Below are positions 27,742 through 37,196 of a DNA stretch of 64,000 nt, in pieces. The notes under the pieces are model-generated. The model searched no databases. It was not told where the DNA came from and saw nothing but the letters and a program-made list of their open reading frames with translations. The position numbers and the translations under genes were made by a program. This DNA is from Myroides injenensis M09-0166. Lineage in GTDB: Bacteria; Bacteroidota; Bacteroidia; Flavobacteriales; Flavobacteriaceae. Position 1 is the stretch's first letter; each line of letters starts with the position of its first letter. The DNA is taken from positions 1-64,000 of the forward strand of contig NZ_BAEX01000005.1 in NCBI RefSeq assembly GCF_000246945.1. The letters are read 5' to 3'.

Positions 27742-27951
27742 TTATTCAAATAATTTAGATACTGGTATTTGTAATGCTGAGGCAAGTTTGTGAATATTAA
27801 GTAAGGTAATGTTTTTTTCACCTCTTTCAATCATTCCGATGTAGGTTCTATGAAGCCCTGCTCTAAAGGCTAGTTCCTCTTGAGAGATTTTAAGATTCTT
27901 TCTGTGTCTTTGAATTATTTGACCGAAATTATTTAATATTTCACTGTTCAT
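27742..27951 (-). CDS. XRE-family controller-type regulator
   Basis: A 69-residue helix-turn-helix protein (RKNLKISQEELAFRAGLHRTYIGMIERGEKNI), the size and pattern of restriction-modification controller (C) proteins. The divergent methyltransferase gene starts 119 bp away. The spacer contains a candidate C-box (ACTATAGTTAGC at 27991), repeated upstream of the restriction gene at 29943. It probably times expression of methylase and nuclease. Confidence 0.88.
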   Translation of the reverse strand: MNSEILNNFGQIIQRHRKNLKISQEELAFRAGLHRTYIGMIERGEKNITLLNIHKLASALQIPVSKLFE

Positions 27952-27990
27952 AGAAACAAACGTATAAAAAACAAATAGATAATTCTACAC

Positions 27991-28017
27991 ACTATAGTTA
28001 GCAAAACTATAACTTAT
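27991..28017. promoter_or_regulatory. Candidate C-protein operator (C-box)
   Basis: ACTATAGTTAGC (27991-28002) is followed by a second half-site, ACTATAACTT (28006-28015). It lies in the divergent spacer between the XRE regulator and the methyltransferase. The same 12-mer recurs at 29943-29954. Confidence 0.55.
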
Positions 28018-28070
28018 TACTTTCAAATAAGCCTTTGTTATTATTTGAAATAACTTTAATTTCGCAAGCT

Positions 28071-29060
28071 ATGGAGATTTTAAAAATGAAAGATAAATTG
28101 ACAGTAGGTAGCTTGTATGCTGGTGTTGGTGGAATCTGTTTAGGTTTTATAAATAGCGGTTATACAGTATCTTGGGCTAATGAGTTTGATAAAAATGCTT
28201 GTACGACTTATAAAAAGAACTTTAAACATGATTTAATTCAAGGCGATGTTTTTGCAATTGACTTAAAAAAGTTAAGTAGTATTGATGTTTTAGCAGCAGG
28301 ATTTCCATGTCAGCCATTTTCTGTGGCAGGGTATAGAAAGGGATTTGATGATCACAGAGGAAATCATTTTTTTAGGATACTTGAGTTTGTAGATACCATA
28401 CGCCCTAAAGTGGTGTTTTTAGAGAATGTAAAGAACTTAAAAACCCATGACAAGGGAAATACCTTTAAAGTAATAGAAAACTCCTTAAGAGAGCGTAATT
28501 ATTCTTTCCAAGCCCAAGTGCTAAATACTAAGAGTTATGGAAATATACCTCACAATAGAGAACGTATTTTCATGGTGGCTTTTGATTTGTCTTTGTTTCC
28601 TGATGCAGAGAAACAGTTTGTTTTTCCTGAGGAGGAAGAACTAACTAAGACTATTCATGATATGCTAGAAAAGGGTAGTGTTGATGAAAAATACTACTAT
28701 AGACAAGATAAGTATATGTATAATATGCTTGAGGAAACTATGGTTTCAAAAGATACGGTTTATCAATTCAGAAGACAGTATGTAAGAGAGAATAAATCTA
28801 ATGTTTGTCCTACCTTAACAGCAAATATGGGAACAGGAGGTCACAATGTGCCCCTTATAAAAACTAAAGAAGGATTTAGAAAACTAACCCCAAGAGAATG
28901 TTTTAATTTCCAGGGTTTTCCTAAAACCTATAAGTTTCCTGAGATTTCAAATGGTCAGTTATATAAACAGGCTGGAAATTCAGTTAGTGTTCCAATAATT
29001 GAAAGGTTAGCCAGTAAGATCAAAGAAGTCTTAGAAGTTAATACAAAAAAGAAGAAATAA
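28071..29060 (+). CDS. DNA (cytosine-5)-methyltransferase
   Basis: A C5-methyltransferase of about 329 residues from ATG 28071 (frame open to a TTG at 28035; a second ATG is at 28086). Motif I (SLYAGVGGICLGF) binds S-adenosylmethionine, motif IV is GFPCQPFSVAG with the catalytic Cys, motif VI is ENVKNL, motif VIII is NRERIFMV, and motifs IX and X (LTPRECFNFQGFP, QAGNSVSVP) are complete. The target-recognition region is short. It probably protects the host sequence against the nuclease at 29086 and perhaps the nuclease at 37195. Confidence 0.96.
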   Translation: MEILKMKDKLTVGSLYAGVGGICLGFINSGYTVSWANEFDKNACTTYKKNFKHDLIQGDVFAIDLKKLSSIDVLAAGFPCQPFSVAGYRKGFDDHRGNHFFRILEFVDTIRPKVVFLENVKNLKTHDKGNTFKVIENSLRERNYSFQAQVLNTKSYGNIPHNRERIFMVAFDLSLFPDAEKQFVFPEEEELTKTIHDMLEKGSVDEKYYYRQDKYMYNMLEETMVSKDTVYQFRRQYVRENKSNVCPTLTANMGTGGHNVPLIKTKEGFRKLTPRECFNFQGFPKTYKFPEISNGQLYKQAGNSVSVPIIERLASKIKEVLEVNTKKKK

Positions 29061-29085
29061 ACACAGGTCCCATAAAGTAAAGCAT

Positions 29086-29835
29086 TTATGGGGCTTTTTT
29101 TATTTGCGCTATCATTTCTTCTAATGGACGTAATTTAGAAACCTCACAAAAGTAATTCTCAGCGTCCATCGTTACACTATTATTTAATAGAGCTCCTTTG
29201 GCTAGTATATTTTTATTTTTAATAAGATGAATTATGGTCTTTAAACTAGCACAACCAGGAACATCAAAATACCATTTTTTAGATAGAATAATTCTCTTAA
29301 TTTTATCTTTATCTATGTTTTCATCACTATAAAACAGCTTTTGATGTCTAAATAACTGTTTAATATCCTCTTTTAATCTGACAATAATAAAATAATCATA
29401 TAACCCATTATTATCGGTAGAGAGATTAGGTATATAAGCGCCCTGTTGATCCCAGTCTTTAGTTTCTAGTAAAAGCAGATTACTAAAAAAAGCCATGGAT
29501 TTAATACTGACATTGAATTTGTCATTTATCTTTAGATCAGTGTCGTCCCAAAGACCTTTCCCCATGATATAAAAATCAGGTTCACTCACTTTTATATCAC
29601 TATAGTTTATGCGCAGAAAATCATATAGGACTATTTCAGCTAGTTTTCCTTGAAAGGTATTGCAGTACTGTTCACCTTTTTTACGGGTTATACTTCCACC
29701 TGATCGGTATGCTCTGTGATGACCATCAGCATAAACCATGCTATAAGCAAAATCAAGGGCTTGCTTTATTTGATTCAGGCTTACAGTATTTTCTATAAAA
29801 GGTTTGAAAGTTTTAATATTATATGTGCTCAACAT
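29086..29835 (-). CDS. Probable type II restriction endonuclease
   Basis: A 249-residue protein convergent with the methyltransferase. It contains FQGKLAEIVLYDFLRI, PDFYIMGKGLWDD and KINDKFNVSIKSMAFF, which look like a PD-(D/E)XK core (Glu in the helix, Asp, then SIK in place of EVK). The genetic position between a C5-methylase and a C-box is that of a restriction enzyme. The family is not identified. Cleavage of an unmodified site is inferred, and the recognition sequence is unknown. Confidence 0.6.
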   Translation of the reverse strand: MLSTYNIKTFKPFIENTVSLNQIKQALDFAYSMVYADGHHRAYRSGGSITRKKGEQYCNTFQGKLAEIVLYDFLRINYSDIKVSEPDFYIMGKGLWDDTDLKINDKFNVSIKSMAFFSNLLLLETKDWDQQGAYIPNLSTDNNGLYDYFIIVRLKEDIKQLFRHQKLFYSDENIDKDKIKRIILSKKWYFDVPGCASLKTIIHLIKNKNILAKGALLNNSVTMDAENYFCEVSKLRPLEEMIAQIKKAP

Positions 29836-29942
29836 TGTTTTTTTGCTAAAAAGTTTTTTTTTATACTAGTTCCTTTTAATTAAAAAAAATCAACTAATAA
29901 TTTTTAACAAAAAATATGTTTAATTAAATATTCAAACAACAT

Positions 29943-29986
29943 ACTATAGTTAGCTATTTGTTTTTTAAAATAGTGCTATTTTAAAA
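29943..29986. promoter_or_regulatory. Second candidate C-box and adjacent palindrome
   Basis: ACTATAGTTAGC (29943-29954) repeats the site at 27991. Just beside it is a palindrome of 11-bp arms (29963-29986, 2-base loop). The spacer separates the restriction-type gene (-) from the GHKL operon (+), so either or both may be under the XRE protein. Confidence 0.5.
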
Positions 29987-30107
29987 GTTTATCTGTATTG
30001 TTTTATATAATTTAAAATCATAGTTTTAAAAAATTATAATTCCTTATGCGTATTGTATTTTATTTATTGAAATAAGTGATATCGCTTTAAAATGTTAAGT
30101 GTTAATT

Positions 30108-31523
30108 ATGAATGAATTATTCATAGAAGTATCCCCAAATTTAAAGAATTTTATTAATTCATTTAGAGAAATTGGATATACTCCAGAGATTGCTATTGCT
30201 GATATAATAGATAATTCTATTTCAGCAAATGCAAAAAAAATTGAAATATATGCTTTAGTTAACCCCACACCTATAATTGCTATTATAGATGATGGTTGGG
30301 GAATGAATAAAGAAGAATTAATCGAGGCAATGCGACTATCTAGTAGAGGACCTAATGATATAAGAGATTCTAAGGATTTAGGGAAGTTTGGATTAGGGTT
30401 AAAAACAGCCTCCTTTTCTCAATGTAAAAAACTTACTGTTGTAAGTAAGAAAGACGGAGAGATTAATGGTTATCAATGGGATTTAGATTTTATTGTTGAT
30501 AAAGGAGAATGGCTTTTAAAGACTATTAGTGATTTTGAGAGTGTTGCATATTTCAATGAAATTAGAGATAAAAGTGCGGGGACTTTAGTTTTATTGGAAG
30601 AAATCGATAAAATAGAACGAAGTGCTTTTTCTAATGCATTATTTAAAGTCAGAAATCATATAGCATTAGTGTTTCATAAGTTTATTGAAGGAAGTATATA
30701 TAATAGAAAAGTCGAAATGAGTTTGAATAATAATCCTATTAAAGCATTTAATCCTTTCAATGAAAATCATTTAGCAACTCAAAATTTATCAGAAGAAAAA
30801 ATAAAAATAAATGAACATTCATTTACTGTTCAACCCTTTATTTTGCCACATCATTCTAAGTTAAATAGAGATGAATATGAACTTTATGGAACAGAAGAGG
30901 GCTATTTGAAGACTCAAGGGTTTTATTTATATAGGGAACATAGAATTATAATTTATGGAACTTGGTGGGGACTTCATAGAATTTCTGACGGACATAAACT
31001 CATTAGAATTAAAATAGAAATACCAAATTCAATGGATGAGCATTGGGGGATTGATGTGAAAAAATCTAGAGCCAAACCATCTGATGTTATTAAAAATGAG
31101 TTAAAACGAATTATTAAACCTGTCCTAGAAAAAGGATCGAGAACATATAAATCTAGAGGAAGAAAATTAGAAGATAAAACCATTACTCGATTTTGGCAAA
31201 TAATACCGGTGAATGAAAAAATTAGATTTTCCATAAATGAAGAACATCCTTTGTTTATGGAGCTTTTTGAATCCTTAGACCAATCACAAAAAGAACGCTT
31301 TTTGTTTTATCTAAAAGCAGTTCAAACCTATCTCCCGTTAGATGCGATTCAGGCTAGGATGCAAACAGATCCTTTTCAAATAGATCAAAAGAACATTTTG
31401 CGGCCTGAAGAGATCACGATAATTGCTAATAAATTAAAAGAAAAAGGACTAACACAAGAATTTATTAATAATCTTTTAAAAACGGAAGTTTTTAGAGATT
31501 TAAAATATATATTGAATGAATAA
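30108..31523 (+). CDS. MORC/MutL-like GHKL ATPase
   Basis: An ATPase of about 471 residues from ATG 30108 (the frame extends to a GTG at 30099). The Bergerat fold is clear: the N-box IADIIDNSISANA, motif I IDDGWGM, and motif II GKFGLGLKTASFS. It resembles the MORC/MutL-type GHKL proteins known from restriction-type gene clusters with Z1 ATPases. ATP-dependent dimer clamping on DNA is the family model; the role here is inferred. Its stop overlaps the Z1 gene start by 8 bp. Confidence 0.9.
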   Translation: MNELFIEVSPNLKNFINSFREIGYTPEIAIADIIDNSISANAKKIEIYALVNPTPIIAIIDDGWGMNKEELIEAMRLSSRGPNDIRDSKDLGKFGLGLKTASFSQCKKLTVVSKKDGEINGYQWDLDFIVDKGEWLLKTISDFESVAYFNEIRDKSAGTLVLLEEIDKIERSAFSNALFKVRNHIALVFHKFIEGSIYNRKVEMSLNNNPIKAFNPFNENHLATQNLSEEKIKINEHSFTVQPFILPHHSKLNRDEYELYGTEEGYLKTQGFYLYREHRIIIYGTWWGLHRISDGHKLIRIKIEIPNSMDEHWGIDVKKSRAKPSDVIKNELKRIIKPVLEKGSRTYKSRGRKLEDKTITRFWQIIPVNEKIRFSINEEHPLFMELFESLDQSQKERFLFYLKAVQTYLPLDAIQARMQTDPFQIDQKNILRPEEITIIANKLKEKGLTQEFINNLLKTEVFRDLKYILNE

Positions 31524-34179
31524 TATAACAACTTACGCTCGTATAAAGGATCATATTTCTGAAATTTTAAAGAAAAAAGTAATGCCATTGTCAGAAGATG
31601 ATATTAATTCAGTAAGTGATGAATTTCGAAAAAATTTGGATACAATAGGTTACGAGATGATGGGAAGTCTTTTAGGAGTTATTTTACATCAACAACTTAT
31701 AGATGAAGATTGGCGACGAATGAAAAAGGAGTTGGAGGAAGAGTTTGATGTAAAATTAAGCCCTGGAATATTACTAAATGGGAATCAGAGTTATAGAATT
31801 GATAAAACATGGTGGACAGGAATTGAAAAACAAAGAAATACATTGTTTTTTTGGAATCGATATAAAAAATTTATTAGTCGAAATCTACCTCCAGATGTTG
31901 TTAAAACACTTGATGAAGATACAGATGTCGTCATGAATTCCATAGAGAATCCTCAAGTAGATAATTTTAATATTCATGGAATGGTAGTAGGACATGTACA
32001 ATCTGGAAAAACAGGTAATTATACTGGATTGATATGTAAAGCCGCTGATGCAGGATATAAGTTTATTGTTGTGATTGCAGGAGGAATGAATAATCTTAGA
32101 AACCAAACTCAAGAAAGAATTAATGAAGGTTTTGTTGGTCGAACTGAAGGGGTGCAAGTAGGAGTTGGGAAAGGATCTGCTGAGGTAAGTAATACACCTC
32201 AAAGTTTGACTTTAGTTAGCAGAGATTTTAACTCACGAGATGCTGATAATGCAGCTCAAAATATTAATTTTGAGATTATAAATGTTCCTATATTAATGGT
32301 GATTAAAAAGAATGCGTCTACTTTAGAGAATGTAATAAAATGGTTAGGTAAACAGTATAAAAATAAAATTTCAGAACATTCTATTTTAATTATCGATGAT
32401 GAAGCGGATTATGCTTCTATTAATACAAAAAAGGAAGAAGAGCCAACATCAATAAATAGAAAAATTAGAGAAATTTTGAGTTTCTTTTCCAAAGCGTCTT
32501 ATGTTGCATATACAGCTACACCATATGCTAATATTTTTATTGATCATAAGGTTCAAGACGATGAATTAGGTAAAGATTTATTTCCAAAAGACTTTATTTA
32601 TGCCTTAGAGGCTCCTACTAATTATTATGGCGCAAGAAAAGTTTTTCTTGATTCAGAGGATAATCATCTTGATTTTATAACTGAATATGAAACTATCCCT
32701 TTAAAACATAAAAAAGATTTTGAATTTGAAGACTTACCTGGTAAAATGATAGAGGCTATAGAATGTTTTATAATTAATATAGCTATTCGTAATTTGAGAG
32801 GTTATGCTCATTCTCATAATAGTATGCTTATCCATTCAACAAGATTTACTAAGGTTCATAAAGCAATTGCGGTTAAGGTTGAAGAATTTAAGGATGAGAT
32901 TAAAAGAGAATTTGAGTTATTTGGTAAGAAAGGATATGCTGACGAACAAAGTTCATTAATTAGTGATTTACATAGATTATATGAGGTAAAATATGATAAC
33001 AATGAGTTTTCTTGGGACATTGTTTTTTTGAAAATTAAAGAGATTATAGATACTGTTATTGTAAGAGAGATTCATTCACAAACTAAAGTAGGTTTAGAGT
33101 ATAGAAATGATACTGTAACTAATGTTATTGCTATAGGAGGAACAAGCTTATCTCGAGGCTATACACTTGAGGGATTAAGTGTAAGCTATTTCTTACGAAA
33201 TACAATTTTTTATGATACATTGATGCAGATGGGGAGATGGTTTGGGTATCGATCTGGTTATGAAGATTTGTGTAAAATTTATATGACTCCTACAAAAGCG
33301 TCCCATTTTAGAGATATAATAGAGGCTACAGAAGATTTAATGGAAGATTTTAAGTTGATGGCTGATAGTGGTAGAACACCTAATGATTTTGGATTAGCAA
33401 TTAGAGAAAATCCAAATAGTGGCTTACAAATTACTGCTCGTAATAAACAGAACAATGTTAAAGAATATTATCATTCTATGAGACTTGATGGCAAAGCAAA
33501 GGAGACAAGTATTGTAAGCTTTAATAAGACTGATGTTCTTCAAAATCTTGATGTTCTTCAAAAGTTGGTTTTTAGTTTAGGAGATGTAAAACTTGAACAT
33601 GGAGGGTATGTTTGGCATGATATAGCTAAAGAAAAAGTTGTAGGTTTTTTAAATGATTTTAAAGTGTTTAATTCAGATCCTTTGGGCATTTTTTCTAGAA
33701 TGCCTATTGCTTTTGTGAAAAAATTTGCCTTTGAGCGTAATACAAATTGGGATATAGCATTATATAATGGTTCAGGAAAAGTATTTAATATTGAAGGAAG
33801 TTCTATTTCAATTAAAAAAGAAAAACGTTCACTGATAGCTAAAGAAGATGGAAGCTTTGAATTTGCTAACAGAAATATTTCTTCTGGTAATGCTGAAAGT
33901 ATCGCTTTAGATATAGAAACGAGAAATGCGCATCAAAGTAAGCGTACTGAAATTAGGAGATTAATGAAAAGACCTTTATTAATGTTGCATATAATTGAGC
34001 CTGAGATAAAAGATTCAAAAATTGATGCTAGCGATATCCCTAATGAATTAGCTACATTTGGGGTTAGTTTTCCTGGAAGTGTAAATAGTATTGAAGAAAC
34101 AGTAAAGCTTAAGATTAATACAGTTTATTATGAAAGTTTATTAAAAGAAATAGAAGAGGATAGTATCTATGATGACTAA
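31516..34179 (+). CDS. Z1-domain superfamily II ATPase
   Basis: An 887-residue Z1-family protein. Walker A (VVGHVQSGKTGNYT, about residues 157-170), motif II (IIDDEADYA), a motif III-like YTATPYANIF and motif VI-like MQMGRWFGYRSG are seen. It is probably a DNA translocase or helicase that works with the GHKL ATPase. A long C-terminal region with no recognised domain follows. The gene overlaps its neighbours by 8 and 11 bp, so the operon is tightly coupled. Confidence 0.9.
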   Translation: MNNITTYARIKDHISEILKKKVMPLSEDDINSVSDEFRKNLDTIGYEMMGSLLGVILHQQLIDEDWRRMKKELEEEFDVKLSPGILLNGNQSYRIDKTWWTGIEKQRNTLFFWNRYKKFISRNLPPDVVKTLDEDTDVVMNSIENPQVDNFNIHGMVVGHVQSGKTGNYTGLICKAADAGYKFIVVIAGGMNNLRNQTQERINEGFVGRTEGVQVGVGKGSAEVSNTPQSLTLVSRDFNSRDADNAAQNINFEIINVPILMVIKKNASTLENVIKWLGKQYKNKISEHSILIIDDEADYASINTKKEEEPTSINRKIREILSFFSKASYVAYTATPYANIFIDHKVQDDELGKDLFPKDFIYALEAPTNYYGARKVFLDSEDNHLDFITEYETIPLKHKKDFEFEDLPGKMIEAIECFIINIAIRNLRGYAHSHNSMLIHSTRFTKVHKAIAVKVEEFKDEIKREFELFGKKGYADEQSSLISDLHRLYEVKYDNNEFSWDIVFLKIKEIIDTVIVREIHSQTKVGLEYRNDTVTNVIAIGGTSLSRGYTLEGLSVSYFLRNTIFYDTLMQMGRWFGYRSGYEDLCKIYMTPTKASHFRDIIEATEDLMEDFKLMADSGRTPNDFGLAIRENPNSGLQITARNKQNNVKEYYHSMRLDGKAKETSIVSFNKTDVLQNLDVLQKLVFSLGDVKLEHGGYVWHDIAKEKVVGFLNDFKVFNSDPLGIFSRMPIAFVKKFAFERNTNWDIALYNGSGKVFNIEGSSISIKKEKRSLIAKEDGSFEFANRNISSGNAESIALDIETRNAHQSKRTEIRRLMKRPLLMLHIIEPEIKDSKIDASDIPNELATFGVSFPGSVNSIEETVKLKINTVYYESLLKEIEEDSIYDD

Positions 34180-35104
34180 AAATATTAATCCGTGGTTAGA
34201 TGTATCAATAGGCTCTCAGAGAAGAATTGATTCAACCTCTGTACATGATCTCTATAGAATTAAAGATGGTAATGGTAATTATGGATTCTATATAAAATTC
34301 AAAGAAGAATTTGCAGATACAAGAATATATTTTAGACTTAGAGGAATCGAAGTTTATAAAAATAATAATGATAATCAAGGTAATTATACCTTATTACTAA
34401 ACGAAAAGAAGGATTGGCATTTGTTTTATATTTTGAGCAATGATTTGATAAATATTTGTTCTTCTATTAGTAATGAAGGTAGATTGATAACTGAGCTGGA
34501 AAATAGACTCAAAAGATGGCAAAGATTTCTTATGAAAAATAAGGCCGTTGAATTGTCTACTGAACTTCAAATGGGACTATTTTCAGAGCTATATTATTTA
34601 CAAAACTATATTATTCCCAATTATGGAATAAAAGATAGTATATCTGCTTGGGGAGGTCCAAATAAAGAAAGAAATGATTTCAATACTGTAGATAGTATTA
34701 TTGAATTAAAGACCTATAAGAGTAACAATGCTGCGATAATTAGTATTTCTTCTGTTTATCAGCTGTTCTCTGAAGATAAGCCTGTCAAACTAGTTGCCCT
34801 TGCTTTAACTGAGTCTGATTTAGGAGATTCTGTTTTAGATTTATACAGGCAGATAAGAGCATTGATTTCGAATGAATCGATTGAACTATTAGAAGAGTTT
34901 GAAGAGAAAGTAATCAATTATGGTTTGATGATTTATATTGATAATCAGAATTTAAAGAAATTTGTAGTTGACAATATGAGAAACTTTGCGGTAGAAAATG
35001 ATTTTCCTTTGATTAAGCCAATGGATATTGCTAGTGAAATACTGTCGGTTAATTATTCAATAGATTTAGAATTATGTAAAAGATTTGAATTAGATAATTT
35101 ATAG
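34169..35104 (+). CDS. PD-(D/E)XK motif protein (DUF4420-like)
   Basis: A 311-residue protein at the place of the DUF4420 restriction endonuclease in GHKL-Z1 operons. The segment LQMGLFSELYYLQ is followed by ISAWGGPNKERNDFNTVDS and IIELKTYKS, a PD-(D/E)XK core with Asp and ExK (ELK). It is likely the DNA-cutting subunit. It overlaps the Z1 gene by 11 bp, and the AIPR gene starts 5 bp later. Confidence 0.82.
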   Translation: MMTKNINPWLDVSIGSQRRIDSTSVHDLYRIKDGNGNYGFYIKFKEEFADTRIYFRLRGIEVYKNNNDNQGNYTLLLNEKKDWHLFYILSNDLINICSSISNEGRLITELENRLKRWQRFLMKNKAVELSTELQMGLFSELYYLQNYIIPNYGIKDSISAWGGPNKERNDFNTVDSIIELKTYKSNNAAIISISSVYQLFSEDKPVKLVALALTESDLGDSVLDLYRQIRALISNESIELLEEFEEKVINYGLMIYIDNQNLKKFVVDNMRNFAVENDFPLIKPMDIASEILSVNYSIDLELCKRFELDNL

Positions 35105-35109
35105 GTTAT

Positions 35110-37158
35110 ATGATTAGTTTACAAGAGTTTTATGAGCATTTCACGCAATCAGTAATTTCTGATGCTGAAAGCAGAGGATTAATGAGACCACAAGCTTTTT
35201 TTGAAACAGTTTGTGAGGATTTAGTATCTATAGGAGATTTAACTAATAATTATAGTTATTCACAGTTTAGTAAACGCGGTATTGAGATACATGGATATGA
35301 TTATGATGAAGAGAGACGAGTGTTAACTCTATTAAATTATCAGTATTTTCAAAATGATTTTATCGAGACATTAACCGGTGCTCAGATTGATACTAAGTTA
35401 ACGCGAACAAAGAATTTTTTTAGTGAATCAACAAGACAGGATGGTGATGCTTTATGGAAAAAAATAGAAGAAAGTAGTGAAGCTTATTCAACATCCTACC
35501 TTTTATACGATTATTGTTTAAGAGAAAAAGTTGATAAAGTTAGAGTGTTGTTACTTACTGACGGAAAAGTAACAAGTAGATTGAAAGAAATTCCTTCGGA
35601 AAGAATAAATGATTTTGACTTTGAGTTTAGAATCATTGATATTGAATATTTACAAAAGATTTATTTATCTCAAAATGAATTGAGTGATTTTGAAATTGAT
35701 GTAAATCTCCCTGCTTTAAAAATTGAAAGTGGTTCAGGTTATTATCAATCTTATTTGACTGTTATAAACGGGCTAGATATTGTTGATATCTATGATAAAC
35801 ATGGACAAAAGCTTTTTGAACAAAATGTTAGAACATTTCTTCAGTTCAGAGGAGATGTAAATAAAGGTTTAAGAAATACAATTGAGAATCGTCCAGATAT
35901 GTTTTTTGCCTATAACAATGGTATTACTGCAACTGCTTCAGATGTGGAATTGGATGGAGATGGACGTATTACGAAGATCAAAAATTTTCAAATTGTAAAT
36001 GGGGCACAGACAACATCGGCTATCTATGCCTCAAATATAAATAATGGGCATAATGTCTCAGATGTTAATGTGCAGATGAAGCTCTCTGTGGTTGATGATG
36101 GTAAAAATTTAAGTGAATTTGTTTCTAAAGTAGCTGAATATGCCAATACGCAGAATAAAGTAAATAAATCAGATTTCTTTTCTAATAGTTCATTTCATAG
36201 AGAGATGAAGGATTATTCAAATAGAGTATTTGCTCCTGCAGTTGGCGGTGTACAAGTTAGAACTCATTGGTACTACGAAAGAGTTCGAGGCGAATATCTA
36301 AATGAAATGACTTATATGACGCCTAAAGAGAAGCAAAGATTTATCAATGAGAATCCTAAAAACCAACTTATTGATAAAAGATTTCTAGCTAAAGCTGAAA
36401 ATTCGTGGAATCAAAAACCTTATATTGTTTCCAAGGGTGCAGAGTTTAATTTTGGAAGATTTGCTGATTACATCAATGAATTGCTAGATAGAGATGGGTT
36501 GGCTATCTCTGAATTGTATTTTAAAACAGCTATTTCTAAAGTTATTATGTTTAGAGCTGTTGAAAAGATGGTATCTGACGCACCTTGGTATGATGGAGGA
36601 TATAGAGCACAGACAGTAACCTACTCAATTGCTTATTTATCAGCATTGTTTCAGTATTCTGGTTTAGTTTTTAATTTTGAAAGTATATGGAAAGAACAAG
36701 CCTTGCCAAAAGCTTTGATTAAAATATTAGAAAATATAACACAAAAGGTATATAAACGAATTACTAATCCGCCGTCGGGACATGCTAACATTTCTCAATG
36801 GACAAAGCAAGAATCTTGCTGGTTAGCGGTAAAGGACTTAGCAATAGATATTGATGAGATTGATGAATCTTTATGTGTTACCGTTCAAGAAAAACTATAC
36901 AAAAGAAAAGAAGCTAGTCAAAATAAAAAGATTGATAATAATATCGACAAACAGGTTAAGGTATTAGAAATAACAGATGAGGTCTGGATAAAGATGTATG
37001 ATTATTTTAAAAATGATAAATCTGTAAAAAGATTGTCATCAAAACAGATAGGAATATTGGAAAGTAGAGCTAATGGAAGAATTATTGTGCCAAGTGAGAT
37101 GCAATCTAAGATACTCTTCATGATTTATGAAACAGCTTTAGATGAAGGAGCTATATAG
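35110..37158 (+). CDS. AIPR (abortive infection phage resistance) family protein
   Basis: A 682-residue AIPR-family protein, recognised by YQSYLTVINGLDIVDIYDKH, NVRTFLQFRGDVNKG, NRPDMFFAYNNGITATAS and FQIVNGAQTTSAI. AIPR proteins occur with abortive-infection and restriction clusters; a nuclease activity has been suggested but the mechanism is not settled. It is the last gene of the GHKL-Z1-DUF4420-AIPR operon and is followed by a bidirectional terminator at 37167. Confidence 0.88.
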   Translation: MISLQEFYEHFTQSVISDAESRGLMRPQAFFETVCEDLVSIGDLTNNYSYSQFSKRGIEIHGYDYDEERRVLTLLNYQYFQNDFIETLTGAQIDTKLTRTKNFFSESTRQDGDALWKKIEESSEAYSTSYLLYDYCLREKVDKVRVLLLTDGKVTSRLKEIPSERINDFDFEFRIIDIEYLQKIYLSQNELSDFEIDVNLPALKIESGSGYYQSYLTVINGLDIVDIYDKHGQKLFEQNVRTFLQFRGDVNKGLRNTIENRPDMFFAYNNGITATASDVELDGDGRITKIKNFQIVNGAQTTSAIYASNINNGHNVSDVNVQMKLSVVDDGKNLSEFVSKVAEYANTQNKVNKSDFFSNSSFHREMKDYSNRVFAPAVGGVQVRTHWYYERVRGEYLNEMTYMTPKEKQRFINENPKNQLIDKRFLAKAENSWNQKPYIVSKGAEFNFGRFADYINELLDRDGLAISELYFKTAISKVIMFRAVEKMVSDAPWYDGGYRAQTVTYSIAYLSALFQYSGLVFNFESIWKEQALPKALIKILENITQKVYKRITNPPSGHANISQWTKQESCWLAVKDLAIDIDEIDESLCVTVQEKLYKRKEASQNKKIDNNIDKQVKVLEITDEVWIKMYDYFKNDKSVKRLSSKQIGILESRANGRIIVPSEMQSKILFMIYETALDEGAI

Positions 37159-37166
37159 ATATGATT

Positions 37167-37196
37167 AAATAGCTACTACTCAAATAGTAGCTATTT
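37167..37196. terminator. Bidirectional terminator between convergent genes
   Basis: A 12-bp perfect inverted repeat (37167-37178 with 37185-37196) has A-rich and T-rich ends and lies between convergent genes. It overlaps the last codon of the minus-strand gene. Confidence 0.7.
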
